From: Petrolisthes cinctipes | Lineage: Eukaryota; Arthropoda; Malacostraca; Decapoda; Porcellanidae | Assembly (NCBI GenBank): GCA_033782935.1 | Contig: JAWQEG010000073.1 | Span: 81,850 to 145,849 of the forward strand | DNA: 64,000 bases | Direction: 5' to 3' | Shown: positions 61,255-64,000 of the stretch, one piece after another | Layout: the number at the start of each line of letters is the position of its first letter | Position numbering within the stretch: the stretch's first letter is position 1 | The notes under the pieces: generated by a model | What the model was told of the DNA's origin: nothing | The model's input: the letters and a program-made list of their open reading frames with translations, nothing else | The model's database searches: none | Translations under genes and position numbers: made by a program

Positions 61255-61628
61255 GTCGGACTTTATATAACCTTGAATGGTCTGGACGTCAACAGAAGCC
61301 ATGCAGGGATTACCAGAACCTTTGACATTTTACTTATTACACAACTTATTTTCAATGAGACAAATGAGAAAAAATTATCTGTGAACATTCGAGGCACTAT
61401 AATAATAATAATAATGCAACTAACAAAAACGGGCACACTTAATGCAATGCTATTTTTTATGCATTCAGGAGATTAAAACTAAAGCAAATTTCGACAATAT
61501 ATATATATATAATTGATAAAAGGGTCACTTTCTGATCACGCAACTGTGATTATTTCGCCATCTAACAAGGTCAATCTCACTTTCACCTACTCACTCACCT
61601 CTATGTCAATCTATCTATATTTATTCAA

Positions 61629-61630
<2 letters not shown>

Positions 61631-61716
<86 letters not shown>
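61631..61716. repeat. (TC)n microsatellite
   Basis: About 43 TC units, ending in CTGCAG. The open frames through it are translation artefacts of the repeat. Confidence 0.97.
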
Positions 61717-61718
<2 letters not shown>

Positions 61719-62026
61719 GCAGGTTCTGGATAACAACGTGACATCCTGGTCTCCACTTTTTCCCCACTATAACCTCGAGAGTCCGTCCGTCCATACCGGT
61801 CTGTACACCATTATAATTTACCCCGAAGCCAACCATCCAACCCCACAGCTGTCAGGTTCCATATTCATAAACATCTTGAGATTGTTAGGCCCATTGGGAA
61901 AGTGAATCAGATGTAGGGCCTGAACAATATTGAGTATGTAGGAATTGTTTCAATGATTCTTGCACTGTCTATTTAAATATAACTTAACATCATAAGAGGA
62001 AAAGATAAAGATGACCGGAGCCATGC

Positions 62027-62212
62027 AGATGCTCAGGTCCCGAAAAAGGGATTGTGAGATCTGTTTCTCCCTAGTCGTGCCACCCAATCGGGCGATTTCG
62101 TCAGCTACCCAGAAGGAATGAGAAATGGTAAGAGAGACAGACAAAACTGGCCAGGGTGTGGTAGAGGATGCCAACTTCCCCATTTCTGGATAGAACCAGC
62201 CCTCACCAGATA
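62027..62212 (-). mobile_element. SINE tail module, truncated copy
   Basis: The reverse complement starts CTGGTGAGGGCTGGTTCTAT and contains GGCATCCTCTACCACACCCT, CATTCCTTCTGGGTAGC, ATTGGGTGGCACGAC, GAAACAGATCTCAC and GAGCATCTGC, in the same order as in the SINE at 4235-4510 but without about 90 bp in the middle. The tRNA-like head is missing. Confidence 0.8.
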
Positions 62213-62470
62213 TTTTACAGTAATACTAAAAATACCTGATTTATGATGACTCAGATTACAAGTTTAAATGCCTGATTCTAATGTCTATGTTGCCTCAGAC
62301 ACTAATTCTGAACATCAAAAGTCTACTGTTGACGTTGATTCATGTTCTAAGCTTAATTAATGAAGCGGTAAAGTGGCGGATGGTGGACTAGAACTATGCC
62401 ACAGGAATATATCCCGTGAAAATGGTACCAGTAAACGGCGGGTTGGTTGAATGAAGTAAAGGCCTATTTC

Positions 62471-62724
62471 AATCTTAAAGCTCGGTCGGGAAGCGTTCAT
62501 TGGTCTTCTCAGCTACACAGCCCATGAAAACAACAATACAATACAATATATACACATAAGACAGGTGCACTATTAAATGACGTAGTAATATTACCGCAAT
62601 CTTAAAGCTCGGTCGGGAAGCGTTCATTGGTCTTCTCAGCTACACAGCCCATGAAAACAACAATACAATACAATATATACACATAAGACAGGTGCACTAT
62701 TAAATGACGTAGTAATATTACCGC
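62471..62724. repeat. Perfect 127-bp tandem duplication
   Basis: Two copies (62471-62597 and 62598-62724) start AATCTTAAAGCTCGGTCGGG and end GTAGTAATATTACCGC. I see no difference between them. Confidence 0.93.
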
Positions 62725-62868
62725 ACAACATTCGCGGTGGCGCGCCAGACACTGTAAACAAGTCTCGTGGGAGGAAAAAATTGGCCTGTGGTTTTTGAAA
62801 GTCACGCCCTCTGTTTTACAACCGATCTCATCGTCCGCCAATTTGTTTCGCACACACTCACCAACGGT

Positions 62869-62893
62869 AAAAAAAAAAAAAAAAAAAAAAAAA
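62869..62893. repeat. Poly(A) run
   Basis: About 25 adenines after CACCAACGGT. It could be an old retroposon tail or a simple repeat. Confidence 0.9.
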
Positions 62894-64000
62894 GTAGTGT
62901 CTAGCCTCATTGAGCTTGTCGATCGATGTCCAGTGACGGCCATGCAGTATATATAATTAACAGTGAACATGATGTGATCGTTTGTATAAAATGTACATTC
63001 GGCTTCAGGAATTAGTACACAGAGCATTGTTTAAACAGGGTCTTGTATTCTGCATATTTTTTTAGTGTCGGGATCATTCTGCTGACTGATTCAAGTATTT
63101 CTAGGAAAGTTTTGTTAGGAATTTTGATGTCACAGTGGTCTATACGAATTCCTGAGGCCGACGTACATCTTTCTTTTAATCCCTTCCTCGTATAGCCTAA
63201 CATCAGTTTGACGCCTGGCATGAATATGAAGTGAATATGAAGCCCTCAATCTAAACCACTTCGAACGACTACCGGTACTTTATGAGACGAAAATCTAATC
63301 AGTAATTTCATTAAAAGTTACAGTTGTTGCATGAGTTAATGGTTGTCTACGCCCTACGGCAAACGCCACCAATGTTTCACCCTCTATTCTTAACAAACAA
63401 ACTGGATAAAAATAATTCCTGGTCACGTTCGAAAATTAATCCTGTGAACAATAAAAAAAATAATAATCATCATCGCCATTATCAATATCCAATTTCCGTT
63501 TTTTTCAAGACAAAAAGACATAACCTTTCTGCAAAGGTCATAACCACATGATGTATCAAGTTTATACGGTGGTTCGGACGAGACTAAATGCAGTTCCGGG
63601 TTTCTTCATCAAAACACACAAGTTCCTTCAGACTTCATGCAGAGGAGATAACGGCATGCGAGTTAACCAACCAAAATTAGTGTACAATTAAGTGGTTAAA
63701 GTGCCTGCTCGTTTTAATTACCACCACCACCACCACCACCACCCTGCAGCCTCTCCTTACATCTGGCCTTGAGGAAATCAAGCTCTATATTGATCAGGGC
63801 TTTTCAACTGAAAATGACAGACAATACATTTTCGAGTGTCGATCTCAATTCTAAGTAACGCAAGCAACACTAAGCAGCTTTACATTCTCTTATAGTACAA
63901 TTTTCCTATTGTACTGCATACATTTCTAACACTTAACCATATAAAACATTAGGTAAGGCAACAGCAAGGGTATAATTAAATAGCCACTCATTAGCAAGAA

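Larger units (their letters stand above)
61039..64000 (-). other. Innexin upstream intron, no further exon seen
   Basis: Apart from the repeats listed, I see no coding segment here. The innexin 5' exons with their start and the extracellular cysteine loops were looked for on the - strand and not found. Confidence 0.55.

Noticed and set aside
61513..61905. A 130-codon frame with Ser-Leu repeats
   Set aside because: Most of it is the (TC)n microsatellite. Only the part after CTGCAG is noted as a possible antisense exon.
62602..63027. A 141-codon frame with a poly-Phe run (- strand)
   Set aside because: The poly-Phe is the poly(A) run at 62869-62893 and part of the frame is in the 127-bp duplication. 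No homologue recognised.
1..64000. A CRISPR array, phage or bacterial operon
   Set aside because: The tandem repeats here have no spacer structure, and all supported genes are spliced animal genes.

Overview
This window is eukaryotic nuclear DNA, most likely from a decapod crustacean. The evidence is: small exons with GT-AG borders in multi-kilobase AT-rich introns; jockey-type and RTE-type LINEs whose proteins resemble those I know from decapod genomes; tRNA-headed SINEs and many MITEs; (CA)n, (GA)n and (GGAA)n microsatellites; and CCTAA-like arrays matching the arthropod TTAGG telomere unit. There are no bacterial operons, CRISPR arrays or rRNA genes. Nearly all open frames above 60 codons are chance frames or transposon relics.

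Left part (about 30-28868, + strand): the 3' part of a CAPS/CADPS gene (calcium-dependent secretion activator, a dense-core-vesicle priming factor). I place coding exons at 30-144 (probable), 2593-2710, 5798-5989, 7292-7450, 9496-9621, 10153-10257, 19557-19696, a 24-nt microexon at 23399-23422, 25816-25921, and a terminal exon at 28758-28868. An alternative terminal exon at 11066-11197 looks like a diverged duplicate of exon 19557-19696 and would give a shorter C-terminus. The introns hold transposons: a LINE interrupted by a 780-bp SINE with perfect 14-bp target-site duplications; a hairpin MITE; a 5'-truncated RTE copy with 12-bp duplications; a pogo-like MITE with TA duplications and an internal 62-bp minisatellite; a foldback element; and a second LINE copy on the - strand that starts about 8 nt after a CAPS splice donor.

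Middle (about 28.9-47.0 kb): mostly CAPS 3' flank and mobile elements. These are a TA-flanked MITE, a hairpin, a second SINE with 11-bp target-site duplications and a different tail, a jockey/CR1-like RT fragment (- strand), a jockey endonuclease fragment (+) cut off by an RTE endonuclease fragment (-), a 450-bp foldback repeat, and an internally deleted RTE copy (+). Two isolated exon-like segments do not belong to CAPS or innexin: a cysteine-rich one at 43363-43559 (-), resembling the end of a single-domain von Willebrand factor C protein, and a 69-nt one at 44740-44808 (+).

Right part (47037 to beyond the window, - strand): the last two exons of an innexin (invertebrate gap-junction protein). 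Exon 60849-61038 carries the fourth membrane segment and exon 47037-47234 carries the cytoplasmic C-terminus. The 13.6-kb intron between them is rich in polypurine minisatellites and (GA)n tracts. The innexin 5' exons are not in the window.

CAPS and innexin converge, tail to tail. Both act in cell communication (peptide and amine secretion, and electrical or metabolic coupling), but nothing here shows they are functionally linked. The best candidates for undescribed biology are the alternative CAPS C-termini (duplicated exon, microexon, amphipathic Gly-rich tail) and the SINE family with interchangeable tails.
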